Source: Boseongicola sp.
Lineage (GTDB): Bacteria; Pseudomonadota; Alphaproteobacteria; Rhodobacterales; Rhodobacteraceae
Length of the DNA: 5,512 nucleotides
Assembly: GCA_013042895.1 (NCBI GenBank)
Contig: JABDPD010000016.1
Location: 1 to 5,512, forward strand
Reading direction: 5' to 3'
Position numbers and translations under genes: made by a program. Numbering within the stretch: the stretch's first letter is position 1; the number at the start of each line of letters is the position of its first letter. The notes below the pieces were generated by a model. That model saw nothing but the letters and a program-made list of their open reading frames with translations. It searched no databases and was not told the origin of the DNA. Below are positions 1-5,512 of the stretch, one piece after another.

Positions 1-761
1 ATGTTATACTTTTGGCAAATCTCTTGAACCCGCTCCCAATAGCCTTCCGGAGGGGTAATGACACCGCCGCCAGCCGTGACTGGCTCAAGGCAGAGTGCGC
101 CAACCGTGTCGGGGCCTTCCTGCAAGATAACTTCTTCAATCGCATTCGCAGCATGCACACCATAGTCGGTGACGTCGCCGTATTGGCCACGATACTCAAG
201 ACAATGCGGGACTTTCACAAACCCCGGAGCGAAGGGGCCATATTGCGCATTGCGCTCGTTCTGACCACCCGCCGACATCGTCGCCAAAGTCGAGCCGTGA
301 TAATCACGGTCGCGATAAAGAATTTTGTACTTTTTGCCGTCGTAAAGCTTGTGCGAGATTTGGCGCACCAGCTTAAACACCTTTTCGTTCGCCTCGGATC
401 CGGAGTTCACATAGTAAACTCGGCTCATACCCGGCATTTTGGAAATCAGCTTCTCAGCAAACATAGATCCAGGAATGGAGCCAGCCGACTGAGCGAAATA
501 GTTCATCTTCACCAACTGATCACGCACAGCGTTTGCTATGCGCTCGCGGCCGTAGCCTACGTTCACGGTCCAGACACCGCCGGATACGGCGTCGAGATGC
601 TCTTTGCCGTGCTGATCCCAGACTCGCATCCCCTTGCCTTCGACAATGATGCGCGGATCCGTGGTTTCCAGCGACTTGTGCTGCATCAAGTGATGCCAAA
701 GATGGGCGCGATCAGCCTCTACCACCTGTGTGAGGTCGTTCTTTGTAATTTGTGTATTCAC
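1..761 (-). CDS. tpa: Taurine:pyruvate aminotransferase, N-terminal 253 residues (3' end outside window)
   Basis: Class III (fold type I) PLP-dependent aminotransferase that transfers the amino group of taurine to pyruvate, giving sulfoacetaldehyde and alanine, the first cytoplasmic step of dissimilatory taurine use. Visible hallmarks are GGVWTVNVGYGR (61-72), the PLP-phosphate motif NSGSEAN (119-125), the aromatic motif YHGST (154-158) and EPVTAGGGVITPPEGYW (226-242). The catalytic lysine and the usual DEV motif lie just past the left edge; the family is about 450-465 aa, so a little over half is present. The start is GTG at 759-761, with GAGGG 7 nt upstream; the ATG six bases upstream is out of frame and hits a stop at once. 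It is divergent from tauA with 263 bp between the two starts. Tpa is favoured over beta-alanine or GABA aminotransferases by whole-sequence resemblance and by the tauABC/tauR context; substrate specificity cannot be proved from half a protein. Confidence 0.92.
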   Translation of the reverse strand, partial: MNTQITKNDLTQVVEADRAHLWHHLMQHKSLETTDPRIIVEGKGMRVWDQHGKEHLDAVSGGVWTVNVGYGRERIANAVRDQLVKMNYFAQSAGSIPGSMFAEKLISKMPGMSRVYYVNSGSEANEKVFKLVRQISHKLYDGKKYKILYRDRDYHGSTLATMSAGGQNERNAQYGPFAPGFVKVPHCLEYRGQYGDVTDYGVHAANAIEEVILQEGPDTVGALCLEPVTAGGGVITPPEGYWERVQEICQKYN

Positions 762-835
762 AGCATTTCCCTCGCATTTTAGTCGCATCTGACTGCGGCT
801 TGACGATTTGTTTTGCTTCAATCCCAAATCACAGG

Positions 836-868
836 TTAGGGCCAGTCTTCGTAGAGGTATAGAGCCAG
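836..868 (-). promoter_or_regulatory. Candidate TauR operator facing tpa (two direct half-sites)
   Basis: Read on the minus strand, CTGGCTCTAT (868 to 859) is followed by CTGGCCCTAA (845 to 836), same orientation, 23 bp start to start. They lie upstream of tpa, with the nearer one ending 75 bp before the GTG. TauR of Rhodobacter capsulatus is known to activate tpa by binding direct repeats, and the consensus I recall for TauR sites resembles CTGGACYTAA. The nearer site differs from that at one base; the farther one is weaker. I do not see a convincing -10 element at a matching distance downstream, so the tpa promoter itself is not called. Assignment is by motif, orientation and context. Confidence 0.6.
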
Positions 869-902
869 ACATACCCTATTTTCCCGCCAAACAGTGAATC
901 GG

Positions 903-936
903 CTGGCCTTAAGAATAATACAGTAACTGGACCTAT
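903..936 (+). promoter_or_regulatory. Candidate TauR operator facing tauA (two direct half-sites)
   Basis: CTGGCCTTAA (903-912) and CTGGACCTAT (927-936) are two same-orientation half-sites 24 bp start to start. Each differs by one base from CTGGACYTAA, the TauR-type half-site as I recall it. The second overlaps the expected -35 position of the tauA promoter, a typical place for an activator. This pair mirrors the minus-strand pair at 836-868, so each divergent gene would have its own direct-repeat operator. Confidence 0.65.
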
Positions 937-963
937 GGGCTTCTTTTTTTATCCCTCTATAGT
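935..963 (+). promoter_or_regulatory. Putative tauA promoter (weak -35, TATAGT -10)
   Basis: TATAGT at 958-963 matches the sigma-70 -10 consensus at five of six bases. The hexamer 17 bp upstream (935-940, ATGGGC) does not resemble TTGACA, which fits an activator-dependent promoter, and the second half-site (927-936) overlaps it. Transcription would begin near 970, leaving a leader of about 55 nt. TATAAG at 976-981 is an alternative -10 but also lacks a -35. Confidence 0.45.
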
Positions 964-1024
964 ATCACGCGTGAATATAAGCGGGTCCACAAGCAAATCC
1001 CCGCAAACCACAGGGATGAATAGT

Positions 1025-2029
1025 ATGAAAACGAAAATCACTCTGGGCTGCACAGCAGCCGCAGTAGCACTGATGGCCTCGGTCACAGCAGCAAAAGCTG
1101 CCGATGAGATCACAGTCGCTTACTTTCTCGAATGGCCAATGCCATTCCAGCACGCCAAAGTAACTGGCGCTTACGAAGAAGCTATGGGCGTCAAGATCAA
1201 CTGGGTTAGCTTCGACACCGGTACAGCGATGTCGGCAGCTATGGCCTCCGGCGATGTTCAGATCTCGGTCAGCCAAGGCGTTCCACCATTCGTGGTTGCA
1301 ACATCTGCTGGTCAGGACATCCAGATCGTTGATGTTGCAGTTTCCTACTCGGAAAACGACAACTGCGTTGTACGCACTGATCTTGAGATCGACAAAAACA
1401 GCGCTGGTGAACTTGCCGGCAAGAAAGTTGCTGTTCCACTCGGCACAGCTGCTCACTACGGCTTCCTCAGCCAGATGGCTCACTTCGGTGTCGACCTTGC
1501 GTCGCTCGAAGTTGTGGACATGGCCCCAGCGGAAGGCGCTGCGGCGCTTGCTCAGGGTTCCATCGACATGGCATCCGGATGGGGCGGTGCTCTTCGCCGC
1601 ATGAAGGAAAGCGGAAACATTCTGCTGACCGGTGCTGAGAAAGAAGCCCTTGGCATTCTGGTGTTTGACGCAACGACTGCACCTGCAAACTTTATCGCTG
1701 AAGAAGGCGAACTTCTTGCCAAATTCCTCGCTGTTACGGCTGAAGCCAATGCGACTTGGAATGCTGGCGGTGCCGACGCTGAAGCAATGATTCCAGTCAT
1801 CGCAAAAGACGCAGGTATGGACGAGGAAGCGACAGCTCAGACGCTTGCGACGTTCTCGTTCCCATCCATCGATTCTCAGCTGAGCGAAGCTTGGTTGGGC
1901 GGAACAGCTCAAGGCTTCATGAAGGGCGTTGCTGACGTCTTTGTGAACGCCGGTTCAATTGACGGTGCGCTCGATTCGTACGCACCTGCGGTTAACACAG
2001 GACCATTGGCTGCAGCGCAGGCGATGTAA
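1025..2029 (+). CDS. tauA: Taurine ABC transporter, periplasmic substrate-binding protein
   Basis: Captures taurine in the periplasm and delivers it to the TauBC complex. The 334-residue product begins with a Sec signal peptide: basic MKTK, hydrophobic core to about residue 22, and probable cleavage after AKA (23-25). The mature part matches the TauA/SsuA family: SFDTGTAMSAAMASGDVQI (62-80) lines up with E. coli TauA KFDSGASIVRALASGDVQI as I recall it, and GKKVAVPLGTAAHY (132-145) and QGSIDMASGW (177-186) align in the same way. Start choice: the frame is open further upstream, but ATG 1025 has AGGG at 1012-1015 with 9 nt spacing and puts the basic residues at the N-terminus. ATG 1016 abuts the AGGG, and ATG 935 would add 30 residues before the signal peptide. 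First gene of tauABC; a terminator follows it. Taurine is the expected ligand from family and neighbours. Confidence 0.93.
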   Translation: MKTKITLGCTAAAVALMASVTAAKAADEITVAYFLEWPMPFQHAKVTGAYEEAMGVKINWVSFDTGTAMSAAMASGDVQISVSQGVPPFVVATSAGQDIQIVDVAVSYSENDNCVVRTDLEIDKNSAGELAGKKVAVPLGTAAHYGFLSQMAHFGVDLASLEVVDMAPAEGAAALAQGSIDMASGWGGALRRMKESGNILLTGAEKEALGILVFDATTAPANFIAEEGELLAKFLAVTAEANATWNAGGADAEAMIPVIAKDAGMDEEATAQTLATFSFPSIDSQLSEAWLGGTAQGFMKGVADVFVNAGSIDGALDSYAPAVNTGPLAAAQAM

Positions 2030-2044
2030 TCGCCTATATTTTTG

Positions 2045-2080
2045 GGCCCGGCGCAAGTTTAACTCGCGCCGGGCCTTTTT
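2045..2080 (+). terminator. Intrinsic terminator/attenuator between tauA and tauB
   Basis: GGCCCGGCGC (2045-2054) pairs perfectly with GCGCCGGGCC (2066-2075) across an 11-nt loop, and five T follow at 2076-2080. It begins 15 bp after the tauA stop and lies 87 bp before tauB. A ten-pair, almost all G/C stem with a T-tract is a classical rho-independent terminator. As no good promoter is visible before tauB, it probably acts as a partial terminator, or as a 3' stabiliser of the tauA message, so that TauA is made in excess over TauBC. The opposite strand has no T-run after the stem, so it should act in one direction. Confidence 0.9.
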
Positions 2081-2166
2081 CTTATGCACAGTTAACCTGT
2101 GTCGCCGGACAGGCCCAATGACGTGCCCGGCCAATTGACAACAAAAACAATAAGGGGAGCCCGATT

Positions 2167-2973
2167 ATGTCCAGTCTCGTACTCGACAATATTTCGATGC
2201 GCTTTGACTTGCCCAACGGCAGTCACGTGCAAGCGCTGCAAGATGTCTCGCTCGATATCAAGAGCGGCGAATTGATGAGTGTCCTTGGCCCGTCTGGCTG
2301 TGGCAAAACAACGTTGCTGAACATCGTTGCCGGCTTTTTGGCTCCTACTTCTGGAACCGTTCAATTGAACGACCACGTTGTAACAGGACCTGCGCAAGAG
2401 CGTGGAATGGTTTTCCAAAAAGGCGCTCTGTTTGAGTGGATGGATGTTCGCGAAAATGTGGCCTTCGGCCCTATGATGAACAATGTCCCAAAATCTGAGT
2501 ATGCCGGAAAGGTGGATCACCTTCTGGAAGTGGTCGGTCTTGCTGACTTTAAAGACAAAGCCATCTACGAACTTTCTGGCGGCATGCAGCAACGTGTGGC
2601 CCTCGCCCGCTGTCTTGCAAACGAGCCAGATGTCATCCTGATGGACGAACCCCTCGGAGCGTTGGACGCTTTGACGCGCGAGAAGATGCAATCTCTCGTC
2701 CTCGACCTTTGGAAAGAGACGGGCAAAACGATCATTCTGATCACGCACTCGGTTGAAGAAGCGCTTCTGCTAGGTGAACGCCTACTCGTGATGGCCCCGC
2801 GCCCGGGTCGTATTCACAAAGAGTACCGCCTGCCTTTCGCCGAAATGGGTGTTGGAGCAGATCTTCGCGAAGTGAAACACCACGCGGAATACAATGAAAC
2901 GCGTGAGGAAATCCTCAACATGATCTGGGACATGGAAGAAGAGATCATGGGCCGCTCGGAGGACGCAGCATGA
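2167..2973 (+). CDS. tauB: Taurine ABC transporter, ATP-binding protein
   Basis: Cytoplasmic ATPase that powers taurine import, working as a dimer on TauC. The 268-residue product carries every ABC motif in order: Walker A GPSGCGKT (41-48), Q-loop Gln84, signature LSGGMQQR (136-143), Walker B VILMDE (156-161), D-loop LGALD (163-167) and switch His194. Length and the APRPGRI segment near 200-206 fit the nitrate/sulfonate/taurine (SsuB/TauB/NrtD) branch. The ATG at 2167 has a strong GGGGAG 7 nt upstream. The stop overlaps the tauC start in ATGA, indicating translational coupling. A 137-bp spacer with an intrinsic terminator separates it from tauA. TTGACA occurs at 2135-2140 in that spacer but has no partner -10 at a usable distance. 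Taurine rather than another sulfonate is inferred from the neighbours. Confidence 0.93.
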   Translation: MSSLVLDNISMRFDLPNGSHVQALQDVSLDIKSGELMSVLGPSGCGKTTLLNIVAGFLAPTSGTVQLNDHVVTGPAQERGMVFQKGALFEWMDVRENVAFGPMMNNVPKSEYAGKVDHLLEVVGLADFKDKAIYELSGGMQQRVALARCLANEPDVILMDEPLGALDALTREKMQSLVLDLWKETGKTIILITHSVEEALLLGERLLVMAPRPGRIHKEYRLPFAEMGVGADLREVKHHAEYNETREEILNMIWDMEEEIMGRSEDAA

Positions 2974-4235
2974 TCATCCTCCTTATCTATATCGCGATTT
3001 TCGTCGGGGCTTTCTTCGCTGTTAAGTTCATCACCTCTCGAATGGACGCCGTGCGCGACTTCACGTCTCTGAAAACCGTGACATTCGGCGACGAAAGCGC
3101 CGTCACACCGGATCGCACAGCATCGATCATATCGGTTATTGCAATCTTCCTGATCTGGGGCGCTTTCACGGGATCTAAACTCACCCCAATCCACGCGCCC
3201 GGCCCTTTTGTTGGTGACACGACGTTCACTTACACAGTGCAGACCGAAGACGGCCAAACGGACGACGCCACCGTTACTTTCAGCGTTTTCAAGGTAGGTG
3301 AAGAAGTTGATGCGGCGGAAGTAGACGCCGGAGACGGCTTCGCGAAGAACGACAGTGACACTGTTGCCGCATGGCGTTCAAAGCTGATCCGCGTTGATTC
3401 CAACGATGAGATTGGTCGAGACGAAGGCGCAAGCATTGTCGCTGTCGACGGCCAACCAATTGAACCTGGTGGCGAAGTATCAGTCGCCAGCGGCGCTGTT
3501 TCGATGACGCCAAAAGGCACACTGAACTATAAGCCCGCGCAGGGCTGGCAAATGGAGCCAATCTGGCTTCCGTCGCCTGAGGCCGTCTGGGGTCGGATCG
3601 TGGGCATCGCCAGCGAAGGATACCAGAACTCTACCCTTTGGGAGCATTTGGGTTTCTCCCTTTTCCGGGTCGTCGTTGGCTTCTTCTTCGGCGCACTCGT
3701 CGGCATCCCTCTAGGATACGCCATGGGCCTGTCGGGTTGGTTCCGCGGTTGGTTTGACCCCATTGTCGAATTCATGCGCCCCGTTCCTCCTCTCGCCCTG
3801 ATCCCACTTGTGATCATCTGGGCCGGTATCGGCGAGGTCGGTAAAATCATCCTTCTGTTCCTCGCGGCCCTTTGGATCATGACAATTGCGGCTCGGGCTG
3901 GCGTTTCAGGTGTGAACATCACAAAAGTCCACGCGGCATACTCCCTTGGTGCATCCAAGTGGCAAATCATGCGCTACGTGATTATGCCAAACTCGCTCCC
4001 TGAGATTTTCACAGGCGCGCGCGTGGCTATGGGCGTGTGTTGGGGCACAGTTGTTGCGGCAGAACTCGTTGCAGCTGAGAAAGGCGCGGGCATGATGATC
4101 ATGGTCGCCTCGAAGTTCCAGCTCACGGACATCGTGATCATGGGTATCATTCTGATCGGCATCATCGGCTATGGCATTGATATTCTGATGCGGAAGGCGG
4201 AAGACTATCTCGTGCCTTGGAAAGGCAAGTCCTAA
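2970..4235 (+). CDS. tauC: Taurine ABC transporter permease with extra N-terminal helix and inserted periplasmic beta-domain
   Basis: Inner-membrane channel subunit of the taurine importer, 421 residues against about 275 in E. coli TauC. Residues 198-421 align with TauC from its LPSPEAVW region to the C-terminal PWKGKS (E. coli PWHGE) and include RPVPPLALIPLVIIWAGIGE (270-289) and the TauB-coupling loop HAAYSLGAS (321-329) followed by P340. Two helices precede this: residues 2-21, which is extra, and about 50-68, which matches the first TauC helix. Between helix 50-68 and residue 198 lies an acidic insert of about 120 residues. Its halves resemble beta-strand repeats of VCBS/cadherin-like adhesins: FVGDTTFTYTV (80-90) and VDGQPIEPGG to GTLNYKP (159-189). 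Basic residues at 19-35 suggest that loop is cytoplasmic and the insert periplasmic, near TauA. GGAGG 7 nt before the ATG supports the start. Confidence 0.9.
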   Translation: MIILLIYIAIFVGAFFAVKFITSRMDAVRDFTSLKTVTFGDESAVTPDRTASIISVIAIFLIWGAFTGSKLTPIHAPGPFVGDTTFTYTVQTEDGQTDDATVTFSVFKVGEEVDAAEVDAGDGFAKNDSDTVAAWRSKLIRVDSNDEIGRDEGASIVAVDGQPIEPGGEVSVASGAVSMTPKGTLNYKPAQGWQMEPIWLPSPEAVWGRIVGIASEGYQNSTLWEHLGFSLFRVVVGFFFGALVGIPLGYAMGLSGWFRGWFDPIVEFMRPVPPLALIPLVIIWAGIGEVGKIILLFLAALWIMTIAARAGVSGVNITKVHAAYSLGASKWQIMRYVIMPNSLPEIFTGARVAMGVCWGTVVAAELVAAEKGAGMMIMVASKFQLTDIVIMGIILIGIIGYGIDILMRKAEDYLVPWKGKS

Positions 4236-4237
4236 AT

Positions 4238-4281
4238 CTGGACCTAGTATCTGGGCCGATTCTCGTGCAAGATCGGTCCAG
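4238..4281 (+). promoter_or_regulatory. Candidate TauR autoregulatory operator (three half-sites)
   Basis: In the 48-bp gap before tauR are CTGGACCTAG (4238-4247) and CTGGGCCGAT (4251-4260) on the plus strand, 13 bp apart, plus CTGGACCGAT on the minus strand (4281 to 4272). They share CTGGnCC with the half-sites in the tpa-tauA region but are arranged differently: a close direct pair plus an inverted copy next to the start codon. This position suits autorepression of tauR. A weak -10 (TAGTAT, 4245-4250) overlaps them. Binding is inferred only. Confidence 0.5.
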
Positions 4282-4284
4282 ATA
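4248..4284 (+). repeat. 13-bp inverted repeat ending on the tauR start codon
   Basis: The arms are 4248-4260 and 4272-4284, with an 11-nt loop. The DNA arms match at 12 of 13 positions, and in RNA the one mismatch becomes a G-U pair, so the stem is fully paired. The last paired base is the A of the tauR ATG. No T-run follows, so it is not a standard intrinsic terminator. It may be an operator palindrome, an RNA hairpin affecting tauR translation, or both. Confidence 0.75.
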
Positions 4285-5512
4285 TGGCTATACATCTCGA
4301 CTCCTTTTTCCTGGAAGCAGACCCCGATGGCACCTTGCAGCATCGGATCAAACGCGCTGTTGTGGAGGGGATTCTGTCGGGACGGTACCGCCCGGGCGAG
4401 CGTATGCCCTCGAGTCGTTTGCTGGCCAAACACCTGAGCATCAGCCGCATCACGGTTACAATTGCCTACACCGATCTTGTCGCAGACGACTACTTGGTCG
4501 CACGGGGGCGCTCTGGATATTTCGTCTCCGAGACTGCCCCAAGTTCTCCAAACTTCGAGTTGCCGTCAGATAGGCCGGAAAGCACTTTCGACTGGTCCCG
4601 AATTCTCAATCATCGCCCTCCGAAGACTCGCACCATTTCAAGACCGGATGACTGGCAAGCCTATCCCTACCCTTTCATATATGGGCAATCTGACCAGTCG
4701 CTCTTTGATCATCAAAACTGGCGCTTATGCGCGCTACAGGCGCTTGGTCAGAAGGACTTTGCAGCACTCACTCTGGATCAATACGAGCGCGACGACCCCA
4801 AGCTCATCGAGTATATCCAACGCCATAAAGCAACCCGACGAGGCATTCGCGCGAAACCGGAGAATATTCTTGTCACGATGGGAGCACAAAACGCACTTTG
4901 GCTGTCCGCACAACTCTTGCTAACCCAAAGACGCAAGGCTGTGGTTGAAAACCCTTGCTACCGAGGGTTTCGCGAAGTGCTTGGGGAAACGCGCTGTCAT
5001 ATCGAAGAAGTCGATGTCGACGATCAAGGACTTCCACCCGACGCCCTTCCCGATCAACTGGATGTCGTTTTTACAACACCAAGCCATCACAGTCCGACGA
5101 ACGCCACGATGCCCATGGAGCGACGCAAAGAACTTCTGCGGCTTGCCTCGGAAAAGGGCTTTGTCATTGTCGAAGATGACTACGAATTCGAATTGGCTTT
5201 CAAGCACTCGCCGTCACCGACTCTAAAGTCACTCGATGAAGCGGGATGCGTTGTCTACATCGGGTCTTTCTCGAAATCGCTTTTTCCCGGACTGCGACTT
5301 GGCTACATGATCGCACCGTCTGCGTTCATCGAACAAGCGCGCATCTTGCGCTCAACCATGATGCGACACCCACCATGGCACATACAGCGAAATGCCGCGA
5401 ATTTCCTTTCGCTCGGGCACTATAGTGCGCAAGTCAACAGAATGCGCAAAGCCTACCAACGCCGTCGAGTTGTTATGGAGACTGCAATTGAGGATTGCGG
5501 TTTAACCTACGC
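4284..5512 (+). CDS. tauR: TauR, MocR-type GntR regulator of taurine genes (409 residues, 3' end outside window)
   Basis: Taurine-responsive transcription factor with a DNA-binding domain fused to an aminotransferase-like PLP domain. The winged helix spans about 15-81, with PGERMPSSRLLAKHLSISR (37-55), TVTIAYTDL (57-65) and SGYFV (77-81). The aminotransferase-like part runs from about 125 onward: ENPCYRG (222-228), TTPSHHSPT (264-272), EDDYEFE (297-303) and the PLP lysine K331 in GSFSKSLFPGLRLGY (327-341). D298 and Y300 correspond to GabR D279 and Y281, with the same 33-residue spacing from Asp to Lys. The substrate-carboxylate Arg near the C-terminus lies beyond the edge. R. capsulatus TauR is known to activate tpa. 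ATG 4284 is the only sensible start: TAG lies in frame upstream at 4245-4247, and the next Met (41) is inside the helix-turn-helix. No clear Shine-Dalgarno precedes it. It is co-oriented with and 48 bp after tauC. Distinguishing it from GabR/PdxR relatives depends mostly on context. Confidence 0.88.
   Translation, partial: MAIHLDSFFLEADPDGTLQHRIKRAVVEGILSGRYRPGERMPSSRLLAKHLSISRITVTIAYTDLVADDYLVARGRSGYFVSETAPSSPNFELPSDRPESTFDWSRILNHRPPKTRTISRPDDWQAYPYPFIYGQSDQSLFDHQNWRLCALQALGQKDFAALTLDQYERDDPKLIEYIQRHKATRRGIRAKPENILVTMGAQNALWLSAQLLLTQRRKAVVENPCYRGFREVLGETRCHIEEVDVDDQGLPPDALPDQLDVVFTTPSHHSPTNATMPMERRKELLRLASEKGFVIVEDDYEFELAFKHSPSPTLKSLDEAGCVVYIGSFSKSLFPGLRLGYMIAPSAFIEQARILRSTMMRHPPWHIQRNAANFLSLGHYSAQVNRMRKAYQRRRVVMETAIEDCGLTY

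Noticed and set aside
12..782. A 256-codon open frame on the plus strand.
   Set aside because: It lies antisense to tpa, whose minus-strand translation shows clear aminotransferase motifs; the plus-strand product has no recognisable domain.
981..990. A further TauR-like half-site (GTGGACCCGC on the minus strand) in the tauA leader.
   Set aside because: Only the TGGACC core matches; the first base and the 3' end do not, and the orientation and spacing fit neither pair.
1043..1051. A lipoprotein signal in TauA because of Cys9 after Leu-Gly.
   Set aside because: The Cys is too near the N-terminus, before the hydrophobic core, and the preceding residues TLG do not make a good lipobox; a signal peptidase I site AKA follows at 23-25.
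965..1912. A 315-codon open frame on the minus strand.
   Set aside because: It is the antisense shadow of tauA; the product is rich in Cys and His with no family resemblance.
2096..2131. Short hairpins between the terminator and tauB (CCTGT/ACAGG and GCCGG/CCGGC).
   Set aside because: Stems of five pairs with loops of 8 and 18 nt, mutually exclusive and without a T-run, are not above what a GC-rich spacer gives by chance.
2135..2140. A perfect TTGACA before tauB as a promoter -35.
   Set aside because: The -10 window 16-18 bp downstream holds the GC-rich end of the tauB ribosome-binding region, with no TATAAT-like hexamer.
3930..3956. HAA in place of EAA in the TauC coupling loop as a possible defect.
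   Set aside because: The first residue of this motif varies in TauC proteins (E. coli has RAA), and the rest of the loop, SLGAS and the downstream proline, is intact.
4217..4923. Plus-strand open frames of 118 and 153 codons across the start of tauR.
   Set aside because: They are out of frame with tauR, which reads without a stop from 4284 to the window end with GntR and PLP-domain motifs throughout.

Overview
The window is a taurine uptake and catabolism locus. It most resembles marine alphaproteobacteria of the Roseobacter/Rhodobacteraceae type. This assignment rests on protein resemblance, moderate GC and gene content; no taxonomic marker is present. All five genes belong to one pathway, and I see no mobile element, tRNA, rRNA or CRISPR array.

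Layout. Positions 1-761 (minus strand) hold the first half of tpa, taurine:pyruvate aminotransferase, running off the left edge. Positions 762-1024 are a divergent promoter region with two pairs of CTGG-type half-sites, one pair facing each gene. Positions 1025-2029 are tauA (periplasmic taurine-binding protein), followed by a strong intrinsic terminator at 2045-2080. tauB (ATPase, 2167-2973) and tauC (permease, 2970-4235) follow and overlap by an ATGA junction. After a 48-bp gap with three more half-sites and a long inverted repeat comes tauR (4284 to the right edge), a MocR-type GntR/aminotransferase regulator that is 3'-truncated by the window. tpa and tauR are both open to the window edges.

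How the parts work together. TauABC should import taurine. Tpa should transaminate it with pyruvate to sulfoacetaldehyde and alanine. TauR is expected to sense taurine through PLP chemistry and activate the divergent genes. The sulfoacetaldehyde-consuming enzyme Xsc and its partner Pta are not in the window and may lie beyond either edge.

Points of interest. (1) TauC is 421 aa against about 275 for E. coli TauC. The extra length is an added N-terminal membrane segment plus an inserted periplasmic region of about 120 residues that looks like one phase-shifted unit of a cadherin/VCBS-like adhesin repeat. (2) The half-sites in the divergent region form two direct-repeat pairs with 23- and 24-bp periods. 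(3) A terminator inside the operon separates tauA from tauBC. (4) The tauR start codon lies at the edge of a 13-bp inverted repeat built from the same half-site, and lacks a clear Shine-Dalgarno sequence. The system itself is a known one; the unusual parts are the TauC architecture and the regulatory layout.
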